A stretch of DNA of 62,412 nucleotides from F23-B02 sp963625655 (GTDB lineage Bacteria; Bacillota; Clostridia; Oscillospirales; Oscillospiraceae). Shown piece after piece: positions 1 through 7,041 of the stretch. The notes under the pieces are model-generated. The model made no database searches. It saw only the letters and a list, made by a program, of their open reading frames with translations, and was not told the origin of the DNA. The translations under genes and the position numbers were made by a program. The stretch lies in contig CAVFTS010000008.1 of NCBI GenBank assembly GCA_963625655.1, forward strand, positions 1 through 62,412, in the 5' to 3' direction. Numbering within the stretch: the stretch's first letter is position 1; every line of letters begins with the position of its first letter.

Positions 1-2
1 AG

Positions 3-314
3 CTCGGCGAGCCCGACGAGAAGGGCCGCAGAAAGCCCGTTCCCGTTGAGGGCAGCAACTGGGTTCTCGATGTTGACACCGTCATCATCGCAATCGGCAC
101 CAGCCCCAACCCGCTGATCCGCTCCACCACCAAGGGTCTCACCGTCACCAAGAAGGGCGGCATCGAGGCAGATGCGGGCGGCCACACCGCTCGTGAAGGC
201 GTATTCGCCGGCGGTGACGCAGTTACCGGCTCCGCAACCGTCATCCTTGCAATGGGCGCAGGTAAGACCGGCGCAAAGAGCATCGACGAGTACATCCGCT
301 CCAAGAACGCATAA
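3..314 (+). CDS. NAD(P)-dependent flavoprotein subunit, 3' end (NfnB/GltD family)
   Basis: Only the last 103 codons are present; the gene enters from the left edge. The frame reads a nucleotide-binding strand and loop (DTVIIAIGTSPNP) followed by the FAD-binding signature VFAGGDAVTGSATVILAMGAG and a short helix ending SIDEYIRSKNA. This is the usual C-terminus of glutamate-synthase small-subunit-like oxidoreductases, including the large subunit of NADH-dependent ferredoxin:NADP oxidoreductase (NfnB). Those proteins move electrons between pyridine nucleotides and ferredoxin or an amidotransferase partner. The iron-sulfur N-terminus that would separate NfnB from GltD lies outside the window, so the exact family member is undecided. 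Confidence 0.85.
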   Translation, partial: LGEPDEKGRRKPVPVEGSNWVLDVDTVIIAIGTSPNPLIRSTTKGLTVTKKGGIEADAGGHTAREGVFAGGDAVTGSATVILAMGAGKTGAKSIDEYIRSKNA

Positions 315-328
315 GCATTACATAGCCA

Positions 329-360
329 AAAAAGCAGACGCTGCAGCGTCTGCTTTTTCG
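329..360. terminator. Bidirectional intrinsic terminator
   Basis: A perfect 20-nt palindrome (334-353) is flanked by an A-run on the left and a T-run on the right. It ends the partial flavoprotein gene on the plus strand and the convergent amidohydrolase gene on the minus strand. Confidence 0.9.
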
Positions 361-362
361 TT

Positions 363-1109
363 TTACTCCCGAACAAGGCTTTCGGCAAGGCGGATACATT
401 CCGTCAGCACGGCTCTGATCTCCGCAAAGCCGTCGCTTTTCACGCCCGGCGCTTTCAGATACAGCCGCCTGTTGACCTCGATCATCACTGACCGCACCCG
501 TGCATCCTTTTCGTAATACTCCATCGGCACTATCGTTCCCGCAAAGGGCGTATTATATTCGACCGCATATCCCTTGGCTCTCAGCGTCTCGGCAATGCCC
601 TCCGCCACGGCGATGGGTGTATGATACGCCGAGGTGCCGATGCAAAAATCCGGGCGGTTCGGGCTTTTGTCCGGCTCATACGGCAGCGGCGTCGGATAAA
701 AGGAGTGTGCGTCCACGATAAGGCAGCTGCCGTATCCTTTAAGCCTCTGCCGCACGGCTTCACCGAGCCTGCGGTGGTGCGGATCATAATATCTCCGCAG
801 TATCGCTTTCCTTTCCTCTGCGCTCACCTGCCGCAGCGGAGTGAGGTCGGAACAGTTCTCATATATCGCGCCCATTCCGACCGCCGCCATTGCCTCCTCC
901 CCGTCGTCTCTGAAGCGCTCGACATCGCAAAGAAGCCGGCTTACGGGGAAAACGATCCGCTCCGCCCCACAGTCGAACAGGCTGTCGCAGAACCAGTCCG
1001 TCATCACGTCGATCTCGTGCCGCAGTATTTTGGGGCGATACGAGTCCTTGTATTCCTCCGGAATATGCACCGATGCGTGCGGAACATGGATAACTGTCAT
1101 TTCATTCAT
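363..1109 (-). CDS. N-formylglutamate amidohydrolase family protein
   Basis: The 248-residue protein belongs to the N-formylglutamate amidohydrolase (FGase/HutG-type) family. It opens with VIHVPHASVHIP, the conserved HxSxxIP-like metal-site region, and carries a DWFCDSLF segment, SRLLCDVERF and LIVDAHSFYPTPL with an Asp-Ala-His ligand motif. Family members hydrolyse N-formyl amino acids to formate and the free amino acid, using a metal. No hut genes are nearby. The start ATG has a strong GGAGGC site. The gene is alone on its strand and is preceded by a SAM-I riboswitch with a terminator, which points to a role linked to methionine or SAM rather than histidine degradation (inference). Confidence 0.85.
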   Translation of the reverse strand: MNEMTVIHVPHASVHIPEEYKDSYRPKILRHEIDVMTDWFCDSLFDCGAERIVFPVSRLLCDVERFRDDGEEAMAAVGMGAIYENCSDLTPLRQVSAEERKAILRRYYDPHHRRLGEAVRQRLKGYGSCLIVDAHSFYPTPLPYEPDKSPNRPDFCIGTSAYHTPIAVAEGIAETLRAKGYAVEYNTPFAGTIVPMEYYEKDARVRSVMIEVNRRLYLKAPGVKSDGFAEIRAVLTECIRLAESLVRE

Positions 1110-1138
1110 TTTCTGCCTCCGTTCTTATGAAGAGGCAG

Positions 1139-1167
1139 AAAAATACACCCATCGCTCCGACGGGTGT
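1139..1167 (-). terminator. Expression-platform terminator of the SAM riboswitch
   Basis: On the minus strand a 9-bp stem (one G-U pair) with a five-base loop (1145-1167) is followed by a T-rich tract, just upstream of the ribosome binding site of the amidohydrolase gene. It lies directly 3' of the aptamer, as expected for SAM-dependent premature termination. Confidence 0.8.
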
Positions 1168-1176
1168 CACACGTTT

Positions 1177-1264
1177 TCCCATCGGTCAAGCATTAGCACC
1201 TTACCGTTCGGCAGGTTGCTGTGCGGTCACAGGGCTTGTCCCTCACGCACTCTTCATAGGATTT
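1177..1264 (-). promoter_or_regulatory. SAM-I (S-box) riboswitch aptamer
   Basis: Read on the minus strand, the segment has the S-box core in order: GAAGAGTGCGTGAGGGA, GCCC, a kink-turn-like TGA, AGCAACCTG and AAGGTGCTAATGC. The outer P1 helix can form between TCCTAT (1259-1264) and ATGGGA (1177-1182). The arrangement AGGGA...GCCC...GCAACC...GGTGCTAA is diagnostic of SAM-I riboswitches. It controls the N-formylglutamate amidohydrolase homologue downstream, an unusual target. Confidence 0.9.
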
Positions 1265-1287
1265 TCTATTTGCAATTTGCGACATAT

Positions 1288-1316
1288 ATTGTATCACATC
1301 AAGGCTCTGCTTTCAA
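1288..1316 (-). promoter_or_regulatory. Promoter of the SAM-riboswitch transcript
   Basis: On the minus strand TTGAAA (1311-1316) and TACAAT (1288-1293) are 17 bp apart. Initiation near 1281 would give a leader of about 170 nt that contains the whole aptamer and terminator. Confidence 0.65.
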
Positions 1317-1342
1317 GCCGGAAATTATTTTGCATTTATATA

Positions 1343-1371
1343 TTGCGCTTTTTTTGCATTTGTATTAAAAT
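1343..1371 (+). promoter_or_regulatory. Promoter of the GntR-MFS operon
   Basis: TTGCGC (1343-1348) and TAAAAT (1366-1371) are 17 bp apart, about 70 bp before the GntR start. Several TTTTGCAT-like repeats between about 1328 and 1420 surround it and could be operator sites. Confidence 0.5.
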
Positions 1372-1443
1372 ACCTCAGCAAGAAAGTGCATTTTGCGCCG
1401 TCGTCATCAAATTTTGCATCGGCGTATGCTCAGGAGGATAAAG

Positions 1444-2184
1444 ATGAATCAGACAGAATTTCAGGCATATCTCGACGCAAATTCGACCTCAAAGCTCAGA
1501 GACGTGGTTTCCGATATGCTCTATGAGGAGATCATATCCCTTCACATTGCCCCCGGCTCAAAGCTCAACGTAAACTCAATCGCATCCTCTCTCGGTATTT
1601 CGAGAACCCCGGTTGCCGAAGCGATAAACACGCTGACCGAAAGAGGCTTTGTCGTGACAAAGCCCGGCGCAAACGGCTACTTCGTCATCGACCTCAGCCT
1701 GCGTGACATGATAAGCCTGTACGACGTGCGCACCGCAATAGAGTGCGAGGCGGCGGCACTCTGCACCGAACACGCAGACGAGGCGACCATTGCGGAGCTT
1801 GTGCGTCTTGCCGACTGCTACCGTGACGCCGTGTTAAGGGGCGATCACGACGGTATGGCGGCATACGATATGCCCTTCCATGCGCTGATCGTCGAAAACT
1901 GCGGCAACAAGTACATTCAGAAGTGCTACGAGATGCTGCTGCCGAACCTCACGATGTATCAGGCGTCGATGATAAAGTTTTTCTCCACCTCCGAGGGCAA
2001 TCCCTGGAGCGCCAGCATCACCTACAATCACAACGCCATCGCCGAGGCGATCAAAATGCGCATTCCGGAGCTCGCACGGCAGGCGATGTGCAGCCACGTT
2101 ACGTCGGGCCTCAACTATGCGACCTATTGCGGCGGCGGCGCAGATCCCTTTATGTTCATAAGAAATCCCAAGCTCAGAAAATGA
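1444..2184 (+). CDS. GntR-family transcriptional regulator, FCD domain
   Basis: The 246-residue protein has an N-terminal winged helix (about residues 15-85: MLYEEIISLHIAPGSKLNV, then SLGISRTPVAEAINTLTERGFV), which is the GntR signature. A C-terminal all-helical FCD ligand domain follows (about 95-225) with Asp/His residues typical of a metal-assisted carboxylate pocket (FHALIVENCGN). The frame is open further upstream, but the ATG at 1444 sits 7 nt after AGGAGG and is the likely start. An MFS transporter follows after 16 nt, so the pair is probably one operon, with the regulator controlling uptake or export of the transporter's substrate. The ligand is unknown. Confidence 0.9.
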   Translation: MNQTEFQAYLDANSTSKLRDVVSDMLYEEIISLHIAPGSKLNVNSIASSLGISRTPVAEAINTLTERGFVVTKPGANGYFVIDLSLRDMISLYDVRTAIECEAAALCTEHADEATIAELVRLADCYRDAVLRGDHDGMAAYDMPFHALIVENCGNKYIQKCYEMLLPNLTMYQASMIKFFSTSEGNPWSASITYNHNAIAEAIKMRIPELARQAMCSHVTSGLNYATYCGGGADPFMFIRNPKLRK

Positions 2185-2200
2185 TCCGAGGAATCACCGC

Positions 2201-3385
2201 ATGAACACAAGACTGAACATCCGATATTCCGCAATGCAGGGCAGCTACTGGGCGATGAGCGGCATCATCTTCAACTTTGCCGCAGTCTATTTGCAGGCTC
2301 GTGCGTACTCGAACTATGAGATCGGCATTATCATCACCGTCGGCAACATCGTCACCATTGTTACGCAGCCCCTGCTTGCGGCGCTTATCGACCGCAGAGG
2401 TCAGCGCTCGCTTGTCGGCTGCATCGGCATAATGTCGCTGCTTTCCCTGCTGCTTTCAATGGTGCTGCTGTTCACCCCCGAAAACTCGCTCCGGATCTCA
2501 AGCGCATATGTGCTGCTCATAACCGCAAACCTTCTGATGCAGCCGCTTTGCACCGCACTGTGCTTCTATGTTGAAAGCTGGGGATATGACATAAACTTCG
2601 GCAGAGCAAGGGCCGTCGGCTCACTGTGCTACTCCGCAAGTATGCTTGTTCTCGGAACTCTCGTCGAGCGCACCAGCGCAGATGCGATTCCGCTTTCGCT
2701 CATCGTCGTCATGGTTATCTGCGGAGTCGTGGCGCTGCTGTTCGGCGGCGCCCAAAAACGCAGCGCTCCAACGTTTGAGCGGGAACGCAGCGAAGCTCAG
2801 GCCTCAAGCTCCCTTGTGGTTTTCGTATCGCAGAACAAGCGCTTTGTCGTCTTTCTCTTCGGCGTTGCGCTCATATATTTCACTCACTCGCTGCTGTGCA
2901 ACTTCTTCATCGAGTTTGTCCGAAACGTCGGCGGCGACAAGTCCGACATGGGCAGAATACTTGCCTTCATGTCAATCGTCGAGGTCCCCGTCATGCTGTT
3001 TTTCAGCAAGCTTTTAAAGCGCTTTTCATGCCGTTTCATGCTCTGCCTTGCAGCGGTCATGTTCACTGTGAAGGAGCTTGCGATATACCTTGCGTCCGAT
3101 CTCGCCTCCTTCTATGCGGCGGAAGCGCTTCAATCGCTGTCGTTTGCGCTCCTGCTTCCGGCTGCGGTGCAGCACATAAACGACACCATTCCGGAAAAGG
3201 ATGTAGTAAAGGGGCAGTCCTTCTTCACCGCCGCCATCACGCTCGGCAGCGTTTTTGCCGGATACTTCGGCGGCCTGCTGCTTGACGGCTGCAGCATCAG
3301 GACGACGCTGCTCGTCGGCGTGATCGTTTCCGCCGTCGGAACGGCTGTCGCCGTCCCCGCCATCGCCGGAAAGAAAAAGAGTTAA
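2201..3385 (+). CDS. Major facilitator superfamily transporter
   Basis: The 394-residue protein has about twelve hydrophobic segments and the MFS loop 2-3 motif in the form AALIDRRGQRSLVG after helix 2. The two six-helix halves are joined by a charged loop at about residues 190-205. A GAGGAA site precedes the ATG. It resembles the nucleoside/sugar-proton symporter-like MFS group (YWAMSGIIFNFAAVYLQARA at the N-terminus), but the substrate cannot be read from the sequence. It is cotranscribed with the preceding GntR regulator and closed by a strong terminator. Confidence 0.85.
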   Translation: MNTRLNIRYSAMQGSYWAMSGIIFNFAAVYLQARAYSNYEIGIIITVGNIVTIVTQPLLAALIDRRGQRSLVGCIGIMSLLSLLLSMVLLFTPENSLRISSAYVLLITANLLMQPLCTALCFYVESWGYDINFGRARAVGSLCYSASMLVLGTLVERTSADAIPLSLIVVMVICGVVALLFGGAQKRSAPTFERERSEAQASSSLVVFVSQNKRFVVFLFGVALIYFTHSLLCNFFIEFVRNVGGDKSDMGRILAFMSIVEVPVMLFFSKLLKRFSCRFMLCLAAVMFTVKELAIYLASDLASFYAAEALQSLSFALLLPAAVQHINDTIPEKDVVKGQSFFTAAITLGSVFAGYFGGLLLDGCSIRTTLLVGVIVSAVGTAVAVPAIAGKKKS

Positions 3386-3393
3386 GATAAATT

Positions 3394-3427
3394 AAAACGG
3401 ACCGGCAGCATTCTGCCAGTCCGTTTT
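3394..3427. terminator. Bidirectional intrinsic terminator
   Basis: A GC-rich hairpin (acggac-cggcag / ctgcc-agtccgt) is flanked by A- and T-runs. It separates the plus-strand MFS gene from the minus-strand small gene ending at 3433. Confidence 0.85.
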
Positions 3428-3432
3428 TGTCC

Positions 3433-3642
3433 TTATTTTGCTTCGACTGCGGCCTGTATCGACGCCGCATTCTTTTCCGGCACGATCCCCGTGTTCACCA
3501 CAAGGTCGAATATCTCTCCGCAGCTTTTCTTGTAAAAAAGCTTCAGCGGATACTTCAGGAGGTTCGGAGCAAAACGCTCGCACAGCTCTCTGCCGCCGTT
3601 GACTTCAAAGAAGTCTCTCACGCTCATGCTTCTGAAATCCAC
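3433..3642 (-). CDS. Small protein of unknown function, paralogue of its neighbour
   Basis: This is a 69-residue cytoplasmic protein with no recognised domain. It aligns along its length with the product of the gene directly upstream (3733-3966): VRDFFEVNGGREL matches GKQFLQEYNGVEL, APNLLKYPLKLFYK matches TPKIAKLPSLTYKLYY, and both end in an Ala-rich helix. The start is taken as GTG after GGGGGGAG because that N-terminus aligns with the paralogue residue for residue; an ATG five codons downstream is the alternative. The two genes probably share the promoter at 4024-4052. Function unknown. Confidence 0.7.
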   Translation of the reverse strand: MDFRSMSVRDFFEVNGGRELCERFAPNLLKYPLKLFYKKSCGEIFDLVVNTGIVPEKNAASIQAAVEAK

Positions 3643-3668
3643 AATACTCCCCCCTTGTAAAACCGTAT

Positions 3669-3706
3669 GCTTTTAGCCCCGTCAAAAGGCGGGGCTAAGC
3701 GTTTTT
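3669..3706. terminator. Intergenic hairpin between the two small paralogous genes
   Basis: A strong stem (tagccccg / cggggcta, loop of about 8 nt) is followed by TTTTT only on the plus strand. For the minus-strand operon it is a hairpin without a U-tract. It may stabilise the mRNA or reduce read-through into the second gene. Confidence 0.55.
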
Positions 3707-3732
3707 CGGATTGACTCCGAACTTATGTACTA

Positions 3733-3966
3733 TTATTTGTCGCCGTAGCGCTCGTCAAATGCAGCGATGAGAGCGTCTGCTTCCTCTTTGGTGCAGCGGC
3801 CGAGCTTTATGCACTTCTCAACGACTTCGGGTGCGGGAGTGTTGTAGTAGAGCTTGTAGGTCAGGCTGGGGAGCTTTGCGATCTTGGGGGTGAACTCCTT
3901 GAACAGCTCAACACCGTTGTATTCCTGAAGGAACTGCTTTCCGTTGACTTCGTTAAACTTAGGCAT
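3733..3966 (-). CDS. Small protein of unknown function, first of a tandem pair
   Basis: This 77-residue protein begins MPKFNEVNGKQFLQEYNGVE and ends in a charged Ala-rich helix. No motif was recognised. An AAAGGAG site, a 5' UTR hairpin (gcggca / tgccgc near 3994-4010) and a near-consensus promoter suggest strong expression. Its homologue follows after a 90-nt gap with a stable hairpin. The conserved YNG/NGG, (A/T)PK(I/L) and Lys/Tyr pattern argues for a real protein family rather than a chance frame. Confidence 0.75.
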   Translation of the reverse strand: MPKFNEVNGKQFLQEYNGVELFKEFTPKIAKLPSLTYKLYYNTPAPEVVEKCIKLGRCTKEEADALIAAFDERYGDK

Positions 3967-4023
3967 AATGTTTCTCCTTTAAATTTAAATTGCGGCATTC
4001 CGTGCCGCTTAGTTTATGATCTT

Positions 4024-4052
4024 ATGTTACACACAAGTTAACTATTTGTCAA
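4024..4052 (-). promoter_or_regulatory. Promoter of the small paralogous gene pair
   Basis: On the minus strand TTGACA (4047-4052) and TAACAT (4024-4029) are 17 bp apart, placing the transcript start near 4017, about 50 nt before the first ATG. Confidence 0.75.
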
Positions 4053-4127
4053 GACGAAGCGACGCCGTTTTGGGCAATTTCGGTGAAATGTACAATTTTT
4101 GATTTAAAATTTCTATCAATTGATTGC

Positions 4128-4273
4128 GCCGGGGAGTCGAATCCCCGGCGTTTTTGACGGGCGGATTTCCGGCGTTCTTTGACGCAGATGGGCTGACACC
4201 CATCGAGTCAAAAAAGTCGGAAACAGCCGAAAGGGTACGTCGTCAGGCGGCAGGGTTCGACTCCCGCCGGCTC
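4128..4273 (+). repeat. Dispersed repeat, copy A
   Basis: About 145 bp here match 30465-30612 read on the opposite strand. Shared blocks include TTTTGACGGG, CCCATC, CAAAAAAGTCGGAAA and CCGAAAGGGTACG. In one shared frame both copies read KKSE(T/I)(A/T)ERVRRQAA(G/V)FDS, and five of the eight differences inside that stretch are synonymous. The element abuts the 3' end of plsY. Together with copy B it could be the remnant of a coding repeat or a structured RNA element; no transposase is present. Confidence 0.65.
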
Positions 4274-4865
4274 AAGCCGATTTTCCCGGTTTAAAATCGG
4301 GCTCTTTGCCTGAAATAAGACGTTTTATGTTGCTTCTGTGCATAAAAACAACAAGCGCAGCCGCAAAGCCTGCCATGGTGATAAGCTCAGGCGAGCAGGA
4401 AAATGCGGCAGCGGCAGCCGGCAGGCAAAGCGATGCCGTAACGGAGCCGAGGGAGACCTTTCGGCTTATGAACGCAACGCACAGAAACACGGCAATAACT
4501 CCCAAAAACACCTGCCATCCGCAGGCAAGCGCCAGAGCTGCGCCGATCGAAACACCCTTCCCGCCCTTAAAGCCGAAGTACAGCGGAAAGCAGTGTCCGA
4601 TGACGCAGAAGACCCCCGCAAGCGCCGTGCCGAGTTCCCCGCCCAAGGCGCTTCCGATGCTCATGGACAGCAGCGTTTTTGCCATGTCGAGCAGCAGCGT
4701 GACAAGCCCGGCTTTCATTCCGAATACCCTTGCGACGTTCGTTGCTCCGGCGTTTCCGCTTCCAAAGCTCCTGACGTCGCTGCCGCAGAAGGCTTTTGAC
4801 AGCGGTATGGATGCACAGAAGGAACCCAGCAGATACGATATGACGGCTATGAGCAGAAAATTCAT
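4272..4865 (-). CDS. plsY: Acyl-phosphate glycerol-3-phosphate acyltransferase PlsY
   Basis: The 197-residue integral membrane enzyme transfers an acyl group from acyl-phosphate to glycerol-3-phosphate, the first step of phospholipid synthesis in most Gram-positive bacteria. PlsY signatures are clear: SYLLGSFCASIPLSK at the N-terminus, SGNAGATNVARVFG (the glycerol-phosphate loop) and FKGGKGVSIGAALAL (the second conserved loop), among five to seven hydrophobic segments. The ATG follows GAGGTGGG. A minus-strand promoter lies 40-60 bp upstream. No plsX is nearby; the gene is apparently monocistronic. Confidence 0.97.
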   Translation of the reverse strand: MNFLLIAVISYLLGSFCASIPLSKAFCGSDVRSFGSGNAGATNVARVFGMKAGLVTLLLDMAKTLLSMSIGSALGGELGTALAGVFCVIGHCFPLYFGFKGGKGVSIGAALALACGWQVFLGVIAVFLCVAFISRKVSLGSVTASLCLPAAAAAFSCSPELITMAGFAAALVVFMHRSNIKRLISGKEPDFKPGKSA

Positions 4866-4900
4866 AAGCCCACCTCATTTATTTCAAATATTTTAAGCTT

Positions 4901-4928
4901 ATTATATCAAAAATTTTAAGTATTGCAA
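4901..4928 (-). promoter_or_regulatory. plsY promoter
   Basis: On the minus strand TTGCAA (4923-4928) and a perfect TATAAT (4901-4906) are 16 bp apart, about 35 bp before the plsY start codon. The rest of the 4866-5182 gap holds the nptA terminator and an AT-rich stretch with no convincing gene. Confidence 0.7.
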
Positions 4929-5081
4929 TAGGCAAATGCAAGATTCTTTCGCAAGGAATTTCCGAATTTTGCGTAGACATAGTTCGATTTGAGCGTTTTT
5001 TTACATTCTGTATGGTATTATAAGCAAAAGTGTACCCATTCAGACACGCTCTCATCGGAGCAATTGAACTACCCAATGAGC

Positions 5082-5130
5082 AAAAAATATCGGCATAGCC
5101 GGATTTCTCCAAGCTATGCCGATATTTTTT
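5082..5130. terminator. Terminator downstream of nptA
   Basis: A 14-bp stem (aatatcggcatagc / gctatgccgatatt) with T-runs on both strands lies 50 nt beyond the nptA stop. It would also terminate any plus-strand transcript starting near 5030. Confidence 0.85.
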
Positions 5131-5182
5131 CGGGGCTTAAAATCCCTTAGTGAGACACCTCTCGGTGCTGCTTTTTTGCTTT

Positions 5183-6925
5183 TTAAAGCGCATATTTTCT
5201 CGCATACTGCTTATACAGAGAATCAAATTCGTCGGCGTGGGTGCGGAGAGTAAGCGTTTCGTGCAGATTCAGGTCGTGCTTCCGCATATCAATGACGCAC
5301 AGTGCGACGTTAGAGCAGTGGTCGGACACTCTTTCAAGGTCCGTCAGAAGATCGGCCCACACGAAACCCGCCTCAATGCTGCACTCGCCTTTTTTCATGC
5401 GGAGTATGTGTCTTGTTCGAAGCTCACTCTTCAAGTCGTCTATAACCTGCTCAAGCGGCTCTACGAGCTTTGCGCTCTCAACATCGTTATTAACAAACGA
5501 GCGCAGGGCGGTATCAAGCACGTCACAGAGCGCCGCCATCATGGTTTTCATCTCATGCTGCGCAGATTCCGAGAAGCCGAGCTTCTTGTCGTGCAGCTCC
5601 TCCGCCGACTCAAGAACATTCACGGCATGGTCGCCGATGCGCTCGAAATCGCCGATGAGCTTTAAAAGCTCCGTGACCTCCTCGCTTTCGGCGTCGGACA
5701 CCGGCAGCGCACCGAGCTTTAGGAGGTATGTGCCGAGGATATCCTCGTACTTATCCGTCTGATTTTCATTCTCTCTTATCGTGTCGGCAAGCGCCGGAGT
5801 GTAGCTCCAAACGGACTCCATGGCGCTTTTCATTGCGTTCACGGCGCAGTTTGCCATGCTCACGGCGGCGCTGCTGCTCTGCTGGAGCGCAAGCGGCGGA
5901 GTGGCAAGAAGTCTCTCGTCGAGCGGGCTGATTTCGCCCTGCTCGCTCTTGCCGTCGGGGATTATGCGCATTGCCAGCTTTTCAAGCAGCGATGCCGCAG
6001 GCAGCAGAATCGCCGTGCAGAATATATTGAACAGCGAGTGTGCGATCGCTATGCCGTACATCGTCGCCGACTCGTTGAAGATAACGGGGTCAAGCAGAGC
6101 CTTTACGATGCTGAACAGCGTCAGGCACACAACGGTGCCGATAACGTTAAAGGAAAGGTGTATGACGGCTGCGCGCTTTGCGTTCTTGTTTGTGCCCACA
6201 CAGGATATGAGTGCGGTAACGCAGGTGCCGATATTCTGACCCATGATTATCGGTATCGCTGCGCCGTAGCTCACCTGTCCGGAAAGACTCAGGGCCTGCA
6301 AAATACCGACCGATGCGGAGCTTGACTGGATGATGGCCGTCAGTATCGCACCGGCAAGCACGCCGAGGATGGGGTTCTGAAACGCCAAGAACATTTCTCT
6401 GAATTCCGGCACGTCACGCAGTCCGGAAACGGCTCCGCTCATGGTCTCCATGCCGAACATCAGCGTCGCAAAGCCGAGGAGAATCATGCCCGTGTCGTTT
6501 TTCTTGCTGTTCTTGCTGAACATATACAGGCATATGCCGACGAGTGCCAGCACCGGCGTAAAGGACGAGGGCTTTAAAAGCTGCACAAACAGGTTGCCGC
6601 TGTCGATGCCGCCGAGACTCAGTATCCACGCCGTCACGGTGGTGCCGATGTTTGCGCCCATGATGACGCCGATCGACTGCCGCAGGGTCATAAGCCCCGA
6701 ATTAACAAAGCCGACGACCATGACCGTCGTTGCGGACGAGCTTTGGATAATCGCCGTTATGCCGAGGCCCGTGAGGAAGCCCGTAAACGTCTTGCCCGTC
6801 ATTTTGCCAAGCAGCGTTCTGAGCTTCGACCCCGCTCTGCGTTCAAGCGCCTGACCCATCACGTTCATACCGAACAGGAACAGGCACAGTCCGCCTATCA
6901 TTTCCAGAAAATCAAATATATCCAT
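5183..6925 (-). CDS. nptA: Na/Pi cotransporter family protein with PhoU-like domain
   Basis: The 580-residue protein combines a sodium-phosphate cotransporter core (about residues 1-320) with a C-terminal PhoU-like helical domain (about 345-560). The core carries the duplicated family motif twice: GLGITAIIQSSSATTVMVVGF and GAILTAIIQSSSASVGILQAL, where the QSSS triplets bind Na+ and phosphate. In the PhoU-like part LIGDFERIGDHAVNVLE and LTDLERVSDHCSNVAL match the E/DxxxD metal motifs. It takes up phosphate driven by sodium. It follows phoB-phoR on the same strand after 116 nt that contain TTTTACA repeats, so it is likely induced in phosphate starvation. Confidence 0.93.
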   Translation of the reverse strand: MDIFDFLEMIGGLCLFLFGMNVMGQALERRAGSKLRTLLGKMTGKTFTGFLTGLGITAIIQSSSATTVMVVGFVNSGLMTLRQSIGVIMGANIGTTVTAWILSLGGIDSGNLFVQLLKPSSFTPVLALVGICLYMFSKNSKKNDTGMILLGFATLMFGMETMSGAVSGLRDVPEFREMFLAFQNPILGVLAGAILTAIIQSSSASVGILQALSLSGQVSYGAAIPIIMGQNIGTCVTALISCVGTNKNAKRAAVIHLSFNVIGTVVCLTLFSIVKALLDPVIFNESATMYGIAIAHSLFNIFCTAILLPAASLLEKLAMRIIPDGKSEQGEISPLDERLLATPPLALQQSSSAAVSMANCAVNAMKSAMESVWSYTPALADTIRENENQTDKYEDILGTYLLKLGALPVSDAESEEVTELLKLIGDFERIGDHAVNVLESAEELHDKKLGFSESAQHEMKTMMAALCDVLDTALRSFVNNDVESAKLVEPLEQVIDDLKSELRTRHILRMKKGECSIEAGFVWADLLTDLERVSDHCSNVALCVIDMRKHDLNLHETLTLRTHADEFDSLYKQYARKYAL

Positions 6926-7005
6926 ATACTGTCTTCCCTATCTGTATATTACTCCGTATTGATTTAAATAATACAGGCTTAACATCAAATCGGTTATCGG
7001 CAGTA

Positions 7006-7030
7006 TGTAAAATGTATGTAAAATGTAAAA
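7006..7030 (-). promoter_or_regulatory. Candidate Pho boxes upstream of nptA
   Basis: On the minus strand three TTTTACA copies occur at 7024-7030, 7017-7023 and 7006-7012. The last two are in an 11-bp register, the spacing expected for tandem PhoB/PhoP-type binding on one DNA face. The same heptamer with the same period is found before phoB. Confidence 0.6.
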
Positions 7031-7041
7031 TCAGCGTCGGC

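Noticed and set aside
4236..4266. tRNA-like 3' half (GGTTCGACTCCCG resembling a T arm)
   Set aside because: No D arm, anticodon arm or acceptor partner is present; the sequence is part of the dispersed repeat.
4879..5112. A 77-codon minus-strand frame before plsY
   Set aside because: It overlaps the nptA terminator and the plsY promoter, has no ribosome binding site and no similarity.
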